A stretch of DNA of 64,000 bases, taken from the NCBI GenBank assembly GCA_036365455.1, contig JAWQUS010000007.1:14772001-14836000 (forward strand), given 5' to 3'. The position numbers and the translations under genes are program-made. Position 1 is the stretch's first letter, and each line of letters begins with the position of its first letter. Source of the stretch: Macrosoma leucophasiata. Lineage: Eukaryota > Arthropoda > Insecta > Lepidoptera > Hedylidae. The notes below the pieces were generated by a model. It was not told the origin of the DNA and made no database searches. It saw only the letters and a program-made list of their open reading frames with translations. This document shows positions 23,901-31,372 of this stretch, one piece after another.

Positions 23901-26639
23901 GGCAATAGAATTAAACTTTTCATTTACGTTGACCATTCAGTCAACTAATTGTTGTAATGTACGGCCCTGTAATTTCCAGCACAGAGGCATAACACCTAAG
24001 GCCTCAGGAGTGGTAACGCATCTATCTGCATTTTGGCCTTGGTCTTTATGTGGGGGTCTATGGGCTGCAGTGATCACTTAAAAAAAATCCATTACTATAA
24101 AAAAAAATACTAGGTAAGTACCTACGACGCTAATCCTAATATCTATCCTCCTAATAAGCAGTTCTCTTTTTATTTCAATGCGTAAGTAAAAATGCATTAT
24201 CATAATAGAATTTTTAGTACAGTAAAATCCGACGTATAACGCGATAGGTGGCATAGCAGTGTAAGTCGATTTCGGGTAAGTCGAGGTTCACCTTTGCAAC
24301 AAACAAGGTTCAAATTACTCATTTTTTGGTCTTTTGGATGACATTATTGTAGTTAAATCAATAATGTATACTAGAACTTCTCGTAAACCAAACAACGACC
24401 GAGCGGAGTAGGGAAACCGATGCGCGTGGTATGATAAAAAACCGCGTATCTCGAAAATTCGCGTAAAACGAGGAAGCGTAACGTAAGTCGGGGTATAACT
24501 GTCCTTTAAAAATATTGCTAAACTCACCCTGCCATTCCACTGCTCTCCATCTTATTTGCCAATTCCACATCGCGCGAGTACACATCAAACTGCCACTGCC
24601 GTTGTCCCAACACTCCGGCAAGTACCGCACCCGTGTGGATGCCCACGCGCATGTCCACGGGTGAATTCGTCGTTTGCTGTACGTACCTTTTCCAATATCA
24701 TAAGATGTATTAGGTAAACTACTACCACTTATAACAAGTTTATGTATTTACAAAAATACGACAAGGGCAAAGAATACGATGCAATGCAAAAAATCAATAG
24801 AGCAAAGTTTGTGACCATAAATTGGAACTAACTGTGAGCAGGTATCCTAGCTTGGTTGTGTTTGATAAGGTGTGCAGGGAAAATTTAATGTATTGAGCTC
24901 GGACCATCTATTCTCCTAAAATCTTTTGTGGGTTGGGAGGTTTAATGAGTGTAGGTAGTGTGCAATGTGCAACAGAGAAGACAACGATGCAAAGAAATGA
25001 CAATACCGAATCAACGCTTCAGTCACAGTTTTTTAAGAACTTTCAATAATAACAGGGCATTAATAGGAGTTCTCCGTGCGGATGTAAACTTCTCTCTTCG
25101 ACGAATGGTGAGATATAAGAAGAGCACCAAACCTAATAGCTCAAATAATGTAAATTCTTAATAAGATATGTATGGATCTAATGTAAAGTAAAATATTTTG
25201 TGTTATATACAGATTATTTAACTTACTTGATTGCTTTAACCATTGATAAGCCCATGTGAACACAAAGAACAGCGTGATCGGGGCGTTCCACTGGTGCGCC
25301 GCTAATGCAGTAGTAACAGTCTCCTAAAATTTTTATCCGTAATTGTTGATATTTCTGCAAAACATAACTAAACATTAACTGTACCCATTTTATACACCCA
25401 TTAAATTCAATGGACGCACCAAAATATAGTATTTGAATTAGCTCATGTACCTCCGCAAGACGATCGAACCGTGCGAATAGTTCATTTAGAATAGCGACTA
25501 GATCTTGAGCTGAATACGTTGAAGATATAGCCGTGAATCCTACAATGTCTGCATATAAAATGCTGTGAACAAACAATTTGATGGTGAAGTTTAAATTAAC
25601 AAGTGTGACTTAACTAACCAGTCAAATACATTTAATAAGAATATTAGAATTATCTTAATGAATGGGATAGTTATTTTACCTGACGTTTTCATGTCGGGAC
25701 ATATAGATCTTTTTGAATTGGGTATCAATTAGGCCCAAATCTTTCCGCATCTGTACAGCAACATGTTCAGGAAGCACCGACAGAAGTAATCGCTCCTAAA
25801 ACCAATTATGTTGATGTGAGGATTGAATTTTTTTTGAAGAAAAACAACCTAATACAAATTTTATGCACCTGTTCTTTGCTTTGCTGTTCAATTGTAAGTT
25901 TATCACGAAGACTTCTTTTAGTTTCTTGAAATGAACAACGTTGCTGTCGTTCACTTATTGCATAAGCAGTAGCTCCTAATAATGTAGCGCCAAGGAGTAA
26001 TGATCCATTCGCTATTTGCTAAAAAAGAAACAATAATAAATGCATGCTTAAAGTGAATAAAAAAAATATTTGAACTATAATAATAGTACATACCTGTAAA
26101 TAAAAGTCATCTGCCAGTCTGCTTTCAGCAGACAGAGCATTATAGTACTGCACCATGAGATAGGCACAGAAGGATAAGGAACTGTAGAGTGCCAATAGCA
26201 GATAGTGAAATGGCAGCGTAGCGAGTGTGAAATATTGTAGAACAACAGCCCATCCAAGTAACTCATTATAGGAGTCGCCGAGGCGACGCGAAGCGCTCAC
26301 AAGCAGCTGCATCCACAGAACGAACCAAGTGACGTGATTGATAGCATAACGTGCTCGCTGCACAAATACATACACCAACATCGTTGTCATATTGATCAAC
26401 ATTGCCATTGCGACATAAGAATATGCGAAATGTAAGTCGCGTTCGCCGGGGACTAGAGCTGTAAAGGTCTGCAATAGCACCCCGGTCACGAGCATTCGCA
26501 GAACAGCACGTTCTCGTTGATGCTGAGTGTAAGTGAAGTATAGTTTTTCTTCTGACAGGTCTGAAAATCTCCATGGTGGTACCAAACATATCCAACAAGA
26601 ACATTTTTTTAAGCCTCGGGCCTGAACAGACTTCTCCAT
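2762..26639 (-). CDS. Ac3: Adenylyl cyclase type 3 (gene span, 3' part outside window)
   Basis: Membrane enzyme making cAMP from ATP, normally under G-protein control. Twelve exons join in phase (minus strand): 26094-26639, 25869-26018, 25680-25795, 25451-25562, 25227-25354, 24528-24686, 14775-14913, 10484-10582, 10115-10206, 9587-9842, 8205-8288, 2762-2973. They give 697 codons; the family is about 1100-1150 aa, so the remaining membrane helices and the C2 catalytic half lie left of the window. Seen: ATG at 26639, five membrane segments in exon 1 and a sixth in exon 2, then C1a with metal aspartates at about residues 276 (YADIVGF) and 320 (LGDCYYC), 44 apart as in the family. The type 3 call rests on [33 protein letters not shown] and an N-terminal [10 protein letters not shown] resembling vertebrate ADCY3. 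Introns are swollen with transposons, up to 9.6 kb. Confidence 0.93.
3206..4021 (+). mobile_element. Deleted mariner element with both TIRs
   Basis: Terminal inverted repeats ggttggggaaaaagtctttt (left) and its near-complement ending ttttttccccaacc (right), with TA at both flanks. At about 0.82 kb it is well short of the 1.3 kb of complete mariners. The missing part is the 5' third of the transposase gene. Confidence 0.9.
3237..3938 (+). pseudogene. mariner transposase, N-truncated, one nonsense codon
   Basis: One frame from 3237 to 3938 is broken only by TGA at 3498-3500. It shows [17 protein letters not shown] (first catalytic Asp), [12 protein letters not shown] (second Asp) and [20 protein letters not shown] (third Asp), the D,D34D signature. 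The N-terminal helix-turn-helix DNA-binding domain is absent: the frame begins about 30 bases inside the left TIR. It therefore cannot make an active enzyme, though the ends could be moved in trans. Confidence 0.9.
4822..5251. mobile_element. Harbinger-type MITE split by a hAT MITE
   Basis: Ends ggaccatagcacacggcg and its complement (...agctacaatgggcc) are flanked by TAA on both sides. Without the 324-bp insert and one target copy it is about 98 bp, a short relative of the MITE at 5341-5744. CGCGTATA-rich interior. Confidence 0.8.
4832..5155. mobile_element. hAT MITE with 8-bp target duplication
   Basis: Starts CAGTGCCGGATTAACC and ends with the near-complement (CTTTATCCGGCACTG). Inner TIR sequence also pairs (tagcaaatgctacgggcccc against its inverse near the end). 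Perfect 8-bp direct duplications accatagc lie at 4824-4831 and 5156-5163. No transposase frame. Confidence 0.92.
5341..5744. mobile_element. PIF/Harbinger MITE, 404 bp
   Basis: Inverted ends ggcccatagcacacg and cgtgtgctatgggcc flanked by TAA (5338-5340, 5745-5747), the 3-bp target expected for Harbinger. The interior is a GC-rich mosaic of gcgtatacgcgc-like palindromes. Non-coding. Confidence 0.9.
5853..6000 (-). repeat. Repeat family A copy
   Basis: Reverse copy with ggcaaacaagcatgcag, cattgatgttaagcgatgac and the cctgagacctaag block in family order. Its end carries a short (cagacaga)n run at 6037-6060. Confidence 0.8.
6728..7066 (+). repeat. tRNA-derived SINE, family B
   Basis: The tRNA-like head (6731-6797) has an A-box-like tagcctagtcatagcagg and a B box gggttcgattcccggg. 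The body follows (aaatgtgcccggagatgtga, cgtgggtgtttgcatgtatg, tacaggcgtgaagttacg). A reverse full copy lies at 20400-20725 and a body-only copy at 55455-55610. It is in an Ac3 intron, opposite to the gene. Confidence 0.85.
7066..7175 (+). repeat. Repeat family A, degraded copy
   Basis: Contains ctcaggagtggcaacgcatc and ttacctaccatcaatatgaa, with the middle diverged. It follows the family B SINE directly. Confidence 0.6.
8205..8288 (-). CDS. Ac3: Ac3 exon 11: membrane helix (probable)
   Basis: Twenty-eight codons in phase 0 between a TTTTTTACAG acceptor and a CTG|GTACAC donor. They read [13 protein letters not shown] followed by a hydrophobic run [15 protein letters not shown]. It joins directly to exon 12 in phase and supplies a plausible helix. 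The donor is weak, so the 3' end could differ. Confidence 0.62.
8289..9424. other. Ac3 intron 10, first part
   Basis: AT-rich intron with no open frame above background. It contains a short palindrome accaactatcgttggt near 8491 and a stretch of CAC/ACC-rich DNA (8980-9180). I see nothing codable. Confidence 0.5.
9425..9515 (-). repeat. tRNA-like SINE head
   Basis: The minus strand reads gtagtgtagtggtagctgg (A box) and, 50 bases on, ggatcctgggttcgattccc (B box), a tRNA-like fold with an extended middle. It lacks a clean cloverleaf and has more tail on one side, so it is a tRNA-derived SINE or pseudogene rather than a working tRNA. Confidence 0.65.
9587..9842 (-). CDS. Ac3: Ac3 exon 10: start of second membrane cassette
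   Basis: Eighty-five codons after a split Lys. It begins [20 protein letters not shown], the conserved stretch before helix 7, then two hydrophobic segments ([15 protein letters not shown] and [19 protein letters not shown]). Acceptor TATGCGCAG, donor AAG|GTACGT. GC-rich relative to its introns. Confidence 0.88.
10115..10206 (-). CDS. Ac3: Ac3 exon 9: C1b linker
   Basis: Thirty codons plus two bases. It reads [20 protein letters not shown] followed by [11 protein letters not shown], a charged, probably helical stretch. Acceptor TTCGTAG and donor AA|GTGAGT fit in phase with exons 8 and 10 (shared lysine codon). Confidence 0.8.
10484..10582 (-). CDS. Ac3: Ac3 exon 8: acidic C1b linker
   Basis: Thirty-three codons, phase 0 both ends (acceptor TTTGGTAG, donor TCT|GTGAGT). 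Composition is strikingly acidic and Gly-rich: [14 protein letters not shown], then [10 protein letters not shown]1b is the variable regulatory linker of adenylyl cyclases, so low similarity is expected. The call rests on strand, phase and splice sites. Confidence 0.78.
10720..10800. repeat. Two Helitron-like 3' ends head to head
   Basis: actagctgcgcccacgactt is followed about 40 bases later by gcggacgaagtcgcggggac and agctagt, an inverted pair of the lepidopteran CTAGT-ended repeat. Same end type as at 30601 and 39120. Confidence 0.75.
11630..11810 (+). repeat. Helitron-like non-autonomous element
   Basis: Starts aatctcgtgtcacaatgttt, carries the ccacttaaccgattataata block, and ends cgaagccggggcgggccgct then agt. 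This end structure (GC-rich 3' end with CTAG) is common in lepidopteran Helitrons. Related partial copies lie at 53975-54130 and 56190-56360. Confidence 0.7.
11820..13630. other. Ac3 intron 7, AT-rich, no gene
   Basis: No supported coding frame. A block at 13140-13330 is less AT-rich (ggtcccacaaagttgcggac, ggtggcgctgaactcgtgca) and looks like an unidentified repeat remnant. Confidence 0.5.
13640..13830 (+). repeat. Lepidopteran interspersed repeat end
   Basis: Contains cggaccagaagttcccgaga, four tandem caaa units and actcttcagctttataatg ending in ttagtatagat, a widespread lepidopteran element end that I know from other species. Partner of the CTAGT-type ends. Confidence 0.65.
14775..14913 (-). 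CDS. Ac3: Ac3 exon 7: end of C1a
   Basis: Lies 9.6 kb beyond exon 6. It completes the split Gly, reads [20 protein letters not shown], and ends with [13 protein letters not shown] before a CCT|GTGAGT donor. G-I-K-T-Y-F-I closes the C1a domain as in ADCY3. The exon is much more GC-rich than the intron around it. Confidence 0.92.
15060..16340. other. Ac3 intron 6, unassigned AT-rich DNA
   Basis: No coding frame. A short family B scrap lies at 15717-15755 (gaatcgtgggtgtttacgtg) and a family A scrap at 15003-15050. The rest shows nothing I can assign. Confidence 0.5.
16357..19571 (-). mobile_element. Full-length RTE-clade LINE with 12-bp target duplication
   Basis: A 3.2-kb non-LTR retrotransposon in Ac3 intron 6, same strand as Ac3. 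Identical 12-mers agcttatgttca flank it at 16345-16356 and 19572-19583. Its 3' end is a (TGA)n tract (16357-16370), the tail type of RTE elements, right after the stop codon. There is almost no 5' UTR, so it may be slightly 5' truncated. The reading frame is uninterrupted, suggesting recent insertion. Confidence 0.92.
16371..19472 (-). CDS. RTE endonuclease-reverse transcriptase, intact frame
   Basis: The open frame runs back to 19556, but no ATG precedes [12 protein letters not shown] (ATG at 19472), so I place the start there; [11 protein letters not shown] further in is an alternative. Protein is about 1030 aa. It has an APE-type endonuclease with [36 protein letters not shown] and GSDHRMV (catalytic N, E, D/N and D/H all visible). 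The RT has [47 protein letters not shown] and [13 protein letters not shown] (catalytic Asps present). The C-terminal [20 protein letters not shown] block and FVQQWTYFG terminus are typical of the clade. It copies its RNA into DNA at a nicked target. Confidence 0.93.
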   Translation of the reverse strand: MAVKPGRYKYVGWAAASRVKLPPLRSPTRMPSVAIMAFSLQMRHNKKKRPLVPGGSAIPDHSGTGHGNGGAGGAKNLRQMPGYHKQRQLALATYNIRTLRTDEKVAELEEELSGLRWHIIGLSEVRRQGEDSITLKSGNLLYFREGEQLSQGGVGFIVHKSLVNNVVKIESVSSRVAYLILRITKRYSLKVIQVYAPTSAHSDDEVETMYEDISRAIHSSKTHYNVVMGDFNAKLGVRGDHELKVGQFGYGRRNTRGQTLADFMEKESLYMMNSFFKKRACRKWTWISPDGATKNEIDFIMSTRRHIFSDVSVINSVKTGSDHRMVRGTLNINVKIERSRLMKSTLRPAPAQIQNPESFQLELQNRFECLSECVDVDDYNNRFVETVRTAGSKFFKTRPSNKTKKISSPTLKLMEERRGMVLKSSEDALVYRRLNRQISKSLTRDLRHFNTNSIQAAIERNQGSKVFARDLSLGQSRLTKLKTEDDRIVSSKPELAEEIERFYGQLYTTARPPVNSPAADPRAGLTRHYTEDIPDVSLDEISTALKQLKNNRAPGDDGITAELLKAGGRPVLEALQLMFNSVISEGKTPQAWHRSVVVLFFKKGDNTLLKNYRPIALLSHVYKLFSRVVTNRLSRRLDDFQPPEQAGFRKGFSTIDHIHTLRQVIQKTEEYNQPLCLAFVDYEKAFDSVEIWAVLQSLQRCQVDYRYIEVLRSLYENATMSVRLQDQNSKSIQLQRGVRQGDVISPKLFTAALEDVFKLLNWKGLGININGEYISHLRFADDIVVMAETLEDLSTMLNDLSRASQRVGLKMNMDKTKIMSNVHVTPTPVMVEGTTLEVVDDYVYLGQTVQLGRSNFEKEVNRRIQLGWAAFGKLRFIFSSDLPQCLKKRVFDQCVLPVMTYGTETWSLTMGLIRRLKVTQRAMERAMLGVSLRDRIRNEEIRMRTKVTDIAHRIARLKWQWAGHIARRTDGRWGRAVLEWRPRTGKRSVGRPPTRWTDDLVKVAGNRWMRAAQDRSLWHSLGEAFVQQWTYFG
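19815..19960. repeat. Direct repeat pair
   Basis: gcaattacatg followed by ctaaatcacacccgga occurs twice (about 19816-19845 and 19917-19952), with an inverted gtgtgatttaga between. Probably a small MITE remnant. Confidence 0.5.
20400..20725 (-). repeat. tRNA-derived SINE, family B, reverse copy
   Basis: Body blocks (gcaaatatccaagattcgcc, catgtaacaggtggtaagcc) come first, and the tRNA-like head (gacgcggggatcgaatccag, ctgctacgactagactat) last. Diverged from the copy at 6728. Confidence 0.75.
20868..21056 (+). repeat. Helitron-like non-autonomous element
   Basis: Runs from ttaatattataaatgcgaatg to gcggacgaagtcgtggacga and agctagt. An internal hairpin (acataggatattttt / aaaatatcctatgt) lies at 20980-21018. 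Same family type as 10720 and 13640. Confidence 0.7.
21803..21943. repeat. Long hairpin MITE
   Basis: Arms of about 57 bases (cattgaaataaaactagttt ... ttagtttaatatacgcgaga) are near-perfect inverses around a 25-base loop. A third single-arm copy lies at 21438-21490. Non-coding. Confidence 0.9.
22826..22990 (+). repeat. LINE 3' fragment
   Basis: Reverse complement of the LINE tail at 34750-34915 (cgagtccttcagggctggca, gatgttgcaaatgttcatag, aggtggcccgtctccttg), so it is a truncated copy in the opposite orientation. Confidence 0.75.
23257..23520 (-). pseudogene. RTE/Proto2-like LINE C-terminal fragment
   Basis: The minus strand encodes [20 protein letters not shown], then [20 protein letters not shown], the C-terminal block of RTE-like polyproteins. 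No RT motifs; severely 5' truncated. Confidence 0.75.
23950..24080 (+). repeat. Repeat family A copy
   Basis: Clean copy containing gtaatgtacggccctgtaat, ggcctcaggagtggtaacgc and tctatgggctgcagtgatca. It lacks the 3' atgtgaactac part. Confidence 0.8.
24528..24686 (-). CDS. Ac3: Ac3 exon 6: C1a core
   Basis: Reads [20 protein letters not shown], then [20 protein letters not shown] and [13 protein letters not shown]. The R-V-G-H-T-G segment and the FDVYSRDV strand belong to the conserved C1a core. VLGQ, where most other isoforms have a different residue pair, is the best pointer to type 3. Donor GG|GTGAGT. Confidence 0.92.
25227..25354 (-). CDS. Ac3: Ac3 exon 5: second catalytic Asp
   Basis: Encodes [19 protein letters not shown] followed by the conserved [19 protein letters not shown]. 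The Asp in LGDCYYC (about residue 320) is the second metal ligand. Exon ends with AA of a lysine codon; donor AA|GTAAGT, acceptor TTTTGCAG. Confidence 0.93.
25451..25562 (-). CDS. Ac3: Ac3 exon 4: first catalytic Asp
   Basis: Encodes [20 protein letters not shown] and continues through [13 protein letters not shown]. The Asp in YADIVGF (about residue 276) is the first of the two metal ligands and is intact. Acceptor TTCACAG; donor GAG|GTACAT. An alternative read-through frame into the intron exists but breaks homology. Confidence 0.93.
25680..25795 (-). CDS. Ac3: Ac3 exon 3: start of C1a
   Basis: Begins with the family motif [16 protein letters not shown], where the C1a fold starts, and runs to YMSRHENV just before the first catalytic strand. 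It ends after AG of a serine codon completed by the next exon; acceptor GGTTTTAG, donor CAG|GTAAAA. Confidence 0.92.
25869..26018 (-). CDS. Ac3: Ac3 exon 2: helix 6 and signalling helix
   Basis: Exactly 50 codons, phase 0 at both ends (acceptor TTTTTTAG, donor CAG|GTGCAT). It carries a small hydrophobic helix ([17 protein letters not shown]) followed by a charged helix rich in R, K, Q and E ([19 protein letters not shown]). The latter corresponds to the helical linker between the membrane cassette and C1a in adenylyl cyclases. Confidence 0.9.
26094..26639 (-). CDS. Ac3: Ac3 exon 1: N-terminus and helices 1-5
   Basis: It encodes 182 codons from ATG at 26639 to a CAG|GTATGT donor, phase 0. It holds a short cytosolic head with a Cys-rich patch (CSCWICLV), the conserved [13 protein letters not shown] stretch before helix 1, and hydrophobic segments near residues 45-62, 72-93, 101-117, 128-141 and 143-163. 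The open frame continues a little into the intron, but the donor and the next exon's phase fix the end. The 5' UTR was not resolved. Confidence 0.93.
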
Positions 26640-27480
26640 AGCTTTACCGCTTGGACATTTTTATCGCCTCAACAAAGCCAACTGTTCCGTTAGTATTTTT
26701 AACAAGTTTGTCTCTCATCAATCACTTTGTTATCACTTTCTTGATATTATTTTCTTCATTTTTTCAACTACAAATGACATTTAGATATTAAAAAAAACGT
26801 TTATAACGAAATTACTACTTTTAACTTCTATTACTGACACAACTAAATTATTCTAAATAGAAAATTAAATTAAAACTGCACTGCTAATTGTGTAACATGT
26901 CTGTCTATATTTTCTTTCGGTTATAATTTAAGTAAACACAAATGAAAAAAATACAAAACTTCATAATAACACCTCTTAACTGATAAATAATGTAAATTTA
27001 TTTTTTCGGTTAAAAGGTGAAATATTAAAGAAGTCGATAAGATCAGCGTTCGTACAAGTAAAGTTTACTGATGACTGGAATGGTATTGACTGCTCGTCAG
27101 AAAACATCATACGGAGACTTTCCGTTAGCGGCTGCTTGATCGAGGACGCCTGTGTAATGAATAAATTACACGCTGAAACATTGTTCCGATATCCATTCAT
27201 TAACCGTGTCGTCGCTTGTCTCTACACGTACCTACACATATACACACTAATTTCAATATTGACAATCATTATAACTTACGACGTATGCGCGCAAATAGCC
27301 ACAAAAATATCACCTCATTGTGCTAAGAATTTATACATTATTTTTATTTTAACCATTGTAACACTATGTAATTTTGGCACGTCAGTGACAAACATAATTT
27401 TACAGTTGAAATTGATAGTAAATATTATAGTCTATACGAAATCTATTTAATTAATTATTTATTATAATGTCTTTCGTCAG
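26640..27480. other. Ac3 5' flank
   Basis: AT-rich DNA upstream of the Ac3 ATG. No further coding exon seen on the minus strand. A CG-rich stretch at 27100-27160 could be an upstream exon or promoter, but no element is convincing. Confidence 0.4.
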
Positions 27481-27489
27481 CACGTGGTC

Positions 27490-28200
27490 CAATTTGAACC
27501 CCGGACCTTTGTCAGCCTTGCGCGGGGACATGGGGGGTCCAACACGTAGAGACCCCATCGAGAATTTTGATCTACTTTGTAATGGGTTATATTCGGCGGG
27601 ACCTCTCTCTGACTGCATCAATAGTTAATTCAGGCACAGACAGACCCCGCAGAATATAATGGGGCTATTGTAATGATAAGTGATTCGCCAAACTTTGGTC
27701 TATGTGGGTAAACTGGGGGGACTAGCTGGCTGGGCCTATGGAGTGAGATCCGGCACCTGACTATATTCAACATCTCACATTATCGAATCCTACTTTAGGC
27801 AGGTGGTGACTCGCCTCTCCTTGGTGGGCCCCCCAAACAGCCAACCCGATGGTCGACGGGGGGCAACACTGTTGAGAGAGGCTAGGGGTGTCGAGAGGTG
27901 TGGCCCCGGTTTCACCATCACGAGCGAGAAATCAGTAATCTCGAGCTAGGAGCGGGCTTCCCCGCTATTATGCCTTTAGACACGTCCACCCCCGAGTGTA
28001 TGGCTCTTGCGTCATACCTCTAGCGCCCCACTCTAACCGGCCAATGAAGGCAAGCCAGAGGTGAGAGACCTGATGCTCTGTCCGGCCGTACCTCTGTGTG
28101 GCGGACGAGGCGGAGCCCAGTTCTCTTGGAGGAACTCGAGATGATGGTAGGGGGTGGTGTCGCTACTCACCAACAGCTCGCCAGAAGCTGCTCTGCCCCA
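27490..28200. repeat. GC-rich non-coding repeat block
   Basis: About 700 bases distinctly richer in GC than their surroundings, with runs such as acatggggggtccaacac and gtcgacggggggcaacac. It ends in gctctgccccattaacatta and an AT tail. No frame over 60 codons on either strand. The sharp edges and tail suggest a retroposed LINE UTR or SINE that I cannot name. Confidence 0.5.
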
Positions 28201-29035
28201 TTAACATTAATATAATAATTATTATTTAATACTATTGGGTCTTAAGATACTTTGAACGTGAACCTACTAGAAATAGGGGACCAAATATGACCAGGTAGGT
28301 AATCAGAATACGATAGTGCTCCTTTAATTATGTTGCAAATAGTTTACGTACCTAAGTAGGTATCTAATGAACGGTGACGAACTTCGTCAATGACAGGTAG
28401 GTTTACGACTATAAGTAGTTTAGTAATTTACATTAAAAAGGAATATTTATCTTGAAGGAATGCCTATTTCATCCTAAAAGAATTTTTGATAGGTTAGCAT
28501 TATATTCATTCAGTCAAAGTTTTATTCTTAGTAGGTACTTATGTCTTAAACCTACAAGAGGAAGCCGGAAAGATTATGGCGTATGTGTCCTTATGGGTCC
28601 AGCAGTAAACATTTTCCGGCTGATATGATGATGATGATGAGCTAGTCACCAAATTATATTTACATTGTACTTATTTAAGAAATCTTCTCCCGCGCTCTAG
28701 GCTACATGTAGATGGTTATGTAGTTTGACTCTCTTTATAGCTAATAATGTCTGTATTTGCCTGCCGCTTAATTAGCACAGCTTTGAGCCCTTATTCCGCT
28801 AGAGTTGTGACTTGTGATGTAGGTCCAGCCCGATGCTAATTTCCGTAAACACAAAGGCAAAACAGATTATTTAGTCCCTAGGAGTGGTGACGCATCGACT
28901 TGCAAACCTTTAGTATTTGTGTAGAAAAAATTTAAGTTACAACAGTATCCGATCACCAACAGGCGTGTTTTCCAGGTTCATTTTCATTTGTGATTACTTC
29001 ATGACATAAAAAAATATAACGTTTTGAAATAGGTA

Positions 29036-30272
29036 CGTGGGTGACACTGAAAGTTTTTAGAACTCGCCACTTGTAAACAATTTATGTTTATATAGTTTAC
29101 ATTTTGAAAATGGAACTCTATGCAAAAATTATTGAGTATGTATTTCATTAATCTGACATTTGTTTTACGCTTTGGCGGCAAATTGAAACTTGTATGTGTC
29201 ATGTCAGCATAAATTTTACGCGAGAAAATTTTCGTACAATTATTTTTTATGACTTTTGATGTCATTTAAGTCGAAAAGTTATGATAGACTTAGATTGGCC
29301 TTTTACGATGAAGCCTCGTCTCGCGCCACTGTTTTAACTGGTTTAATGAGTTTAAACGTGGACACACTAATCTCACCAATGATCTGCGTGACGGACGGCC
29401 TCCTACGGCAACGACTGAAGATAACATAGAGACTGTTAAAAGAGTAACCTATCAGCAGATTCGGACAAACTTAGATATCGGTATGAGTGCACAACATCCT
29501 CCATGAACATTTAGCGGTCAGGAAGCTTTCTTTTTCATATTTTGAGCGAGGCCCAAAAACTCTGTCGTGTGAAATGGTTCATAGATTTAACGGAGATGAC
29601 TCAATGCTGTGTTCGATACAGTTACGGGTGACGAAAGCTGGATTTACTGTTATGATGTTATGATCCGGAAACCAAAAGACAGCCTCCTCAGTGGGTGTTT
29701 CCTTCCGAGGAGTTGCCAACTAAATAGAAGAGAGGTCGAAGCGTGAGAAAACAGATGGTGCCATCGTTTTTTGGAAGGAGATGTCATTACGCGACAATTG
29801 TTTTAGAGGACCAAAAATCTGATACTGCAGAGTTGTTATGTTATACCAGTTTTTTGCCCCTTGTCTTGGAAAAAGTTTGGGAGAAACGACCTCGCAGTAA
29901 GATCCTCCTTCACCACGACAACGCCTTGTCGCTCACCGCCAGATGAACGACCGACTATTTGGCGACGTTAGACGTGGAATTACTGGGTCAATCGCCGTAT
30001 AGCCCCGACCTCGCCTGAAATTGACCTTGCAATTATTATTAATTCCTGAAAAAAGAGGAAAATCTTCTAGGAAAACGTTTTATGGGCGCCGAGGAAGCAG
30101 AGGCTGCTTTTCAAAATGCCTTCGAAGAGACCTCTCAGGATGAGTGGGCAAAGTGCTTTTCTCAGTGGTTGGATGTATTGATGTGAATGGACACTATTTT
30201 GAAAAGATATTTTAAAACTTATAACTTGCTAGTTTGCTCAGTTTTTTATTTTCTAAGAACTTTTAGTGTGGC
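29036..30272 (+). mobile_element. Full-length but dead mariner element
   Basis: TIRs gacactgaaagtttttagaa (29043) and ttctaagaacttttagtgt (30251-30269) pair with two mismatches in 19. At about 1.24 kb it is the normal mariner size. A different, older family than the mariner at 3206. Confidence 0.8.
29300..30185 (+). pseudogene. mariner transposase, multiply broken
   Basis: Fragments in several frames: GHTNLTNDLRDGRPPTATTE (HTH region), VTGDESWIYCYD (first Asp), HHDNALSLTAR in place of HHDN-SSHTA (second Asp), and QSPYSPDLA (third Asp). Frames are joined by at least two shifts and several stops, so no function. Confidence 0.85.
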
Positions 30273-30424
30273 CTTCGTAATACCATACTCAACATTTAAA
30301 AATGGTACAAATCCTGAAGATATCAAAGTTAATACATATCTTTCACTTTACTCTGCTCAAGTTATGAAACCTTTACTGCCCTCTAATTTTTAGGACTTAT
30401 TGATTAATTAAAAACCTTGTTTTT

Positions 30425-30599
30425 TTTTTATAATGGCATCGCTATTGCCCGTATTGCCAGTGTCAAGTAAAACGATATTTCATATTCGTCATGCAGCGTA
30501 AAAGTCAGAGACAGTCACTGTTATTCCATTTCACTATACACGATACACGGGCACTGTAATAAACCTATATCAAACAAAATGCCATCATTTTTATTTAAT
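30425..30599 (+). repeat. Repeat family C, first piece
   Basis: Matches the uninterrupted copy at 45985-46350 (ataatggcatcgctattgcc, gtgtcaagtaaaacgata, ctatacacgggcactgtaa). The remainder resumes at 32423 after a Helitron-like insert. Confidence 0.8.
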
Positions 30600-31047
30600 A
30601 CTAGCTGTGCCCGCAACTTTGTTTGCGTGGAATAGTGGCTTTGGGACTTTGCGCAGCGCTTTTGGATATACATATATACTTTTTGGTTAATTTTGAATCA
30701 TAAACACTTTTGGGTAGCTAAAAAAATCTACTTTACCGTAATGCTTCTTTGTACACGATATAGACGAATCCATCGGGGATAAAAGCACACAGGCTGCTAG
30801 GATTGTAAAAAATTGCTAATTATGAGGTTAAACGTGCATCCATTCTATGCTGAATCGTATTTTCGAAAAGGAAATTTTAAACTTCTATGCATAATATTTT
30901 TATAGAAAATTATTACAAACTTTTGTAAAGTTTCAGTCAATGAGTGCTTCTAACACAAAATAAAAGATAGATCTATGCATAACATAGGCACTCCGTAAGA
31001 GCCGGCAGAAGAGAAAAATTGAATATTAACGTTGTGCATTTTTAATG

Positions 31048-31372
31048 TCACCAACACCACCACCACCATCGTCACCACCACCATCGTCACCACCACCACC
31101 ATCACCACCACCACCACAACCAATGCCACCAGCGCCTCCAAAACTACCAACAACACCACCAACGTCACCAACGCCACCAATGCCTCCATCGCCACTAAAA
31201 ACCACCGCCAGGATCACCAACGCCACCAACACCACCACCATAGTCACCAACAACACCTACGCCACCAACGACACCAACGACACCAACGACACCAACGCCA
31301 CCACCACTACTAACACCATAAATGCCACCAACACCACTAACGCCACCACCGCCACCATCACCATCATCATAA
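31048..31372. repeat. (ACC/GGT) trinucleotide tract
   Basis: Imperfect caccac/accaac repeats for 325 bases. All frames stay open and read as Pro/Thr or Gly/Val homopolymers, so the frames here are artefacts. It is the expanded tail of the RTE fragment beside it. Confidence 0.9.
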
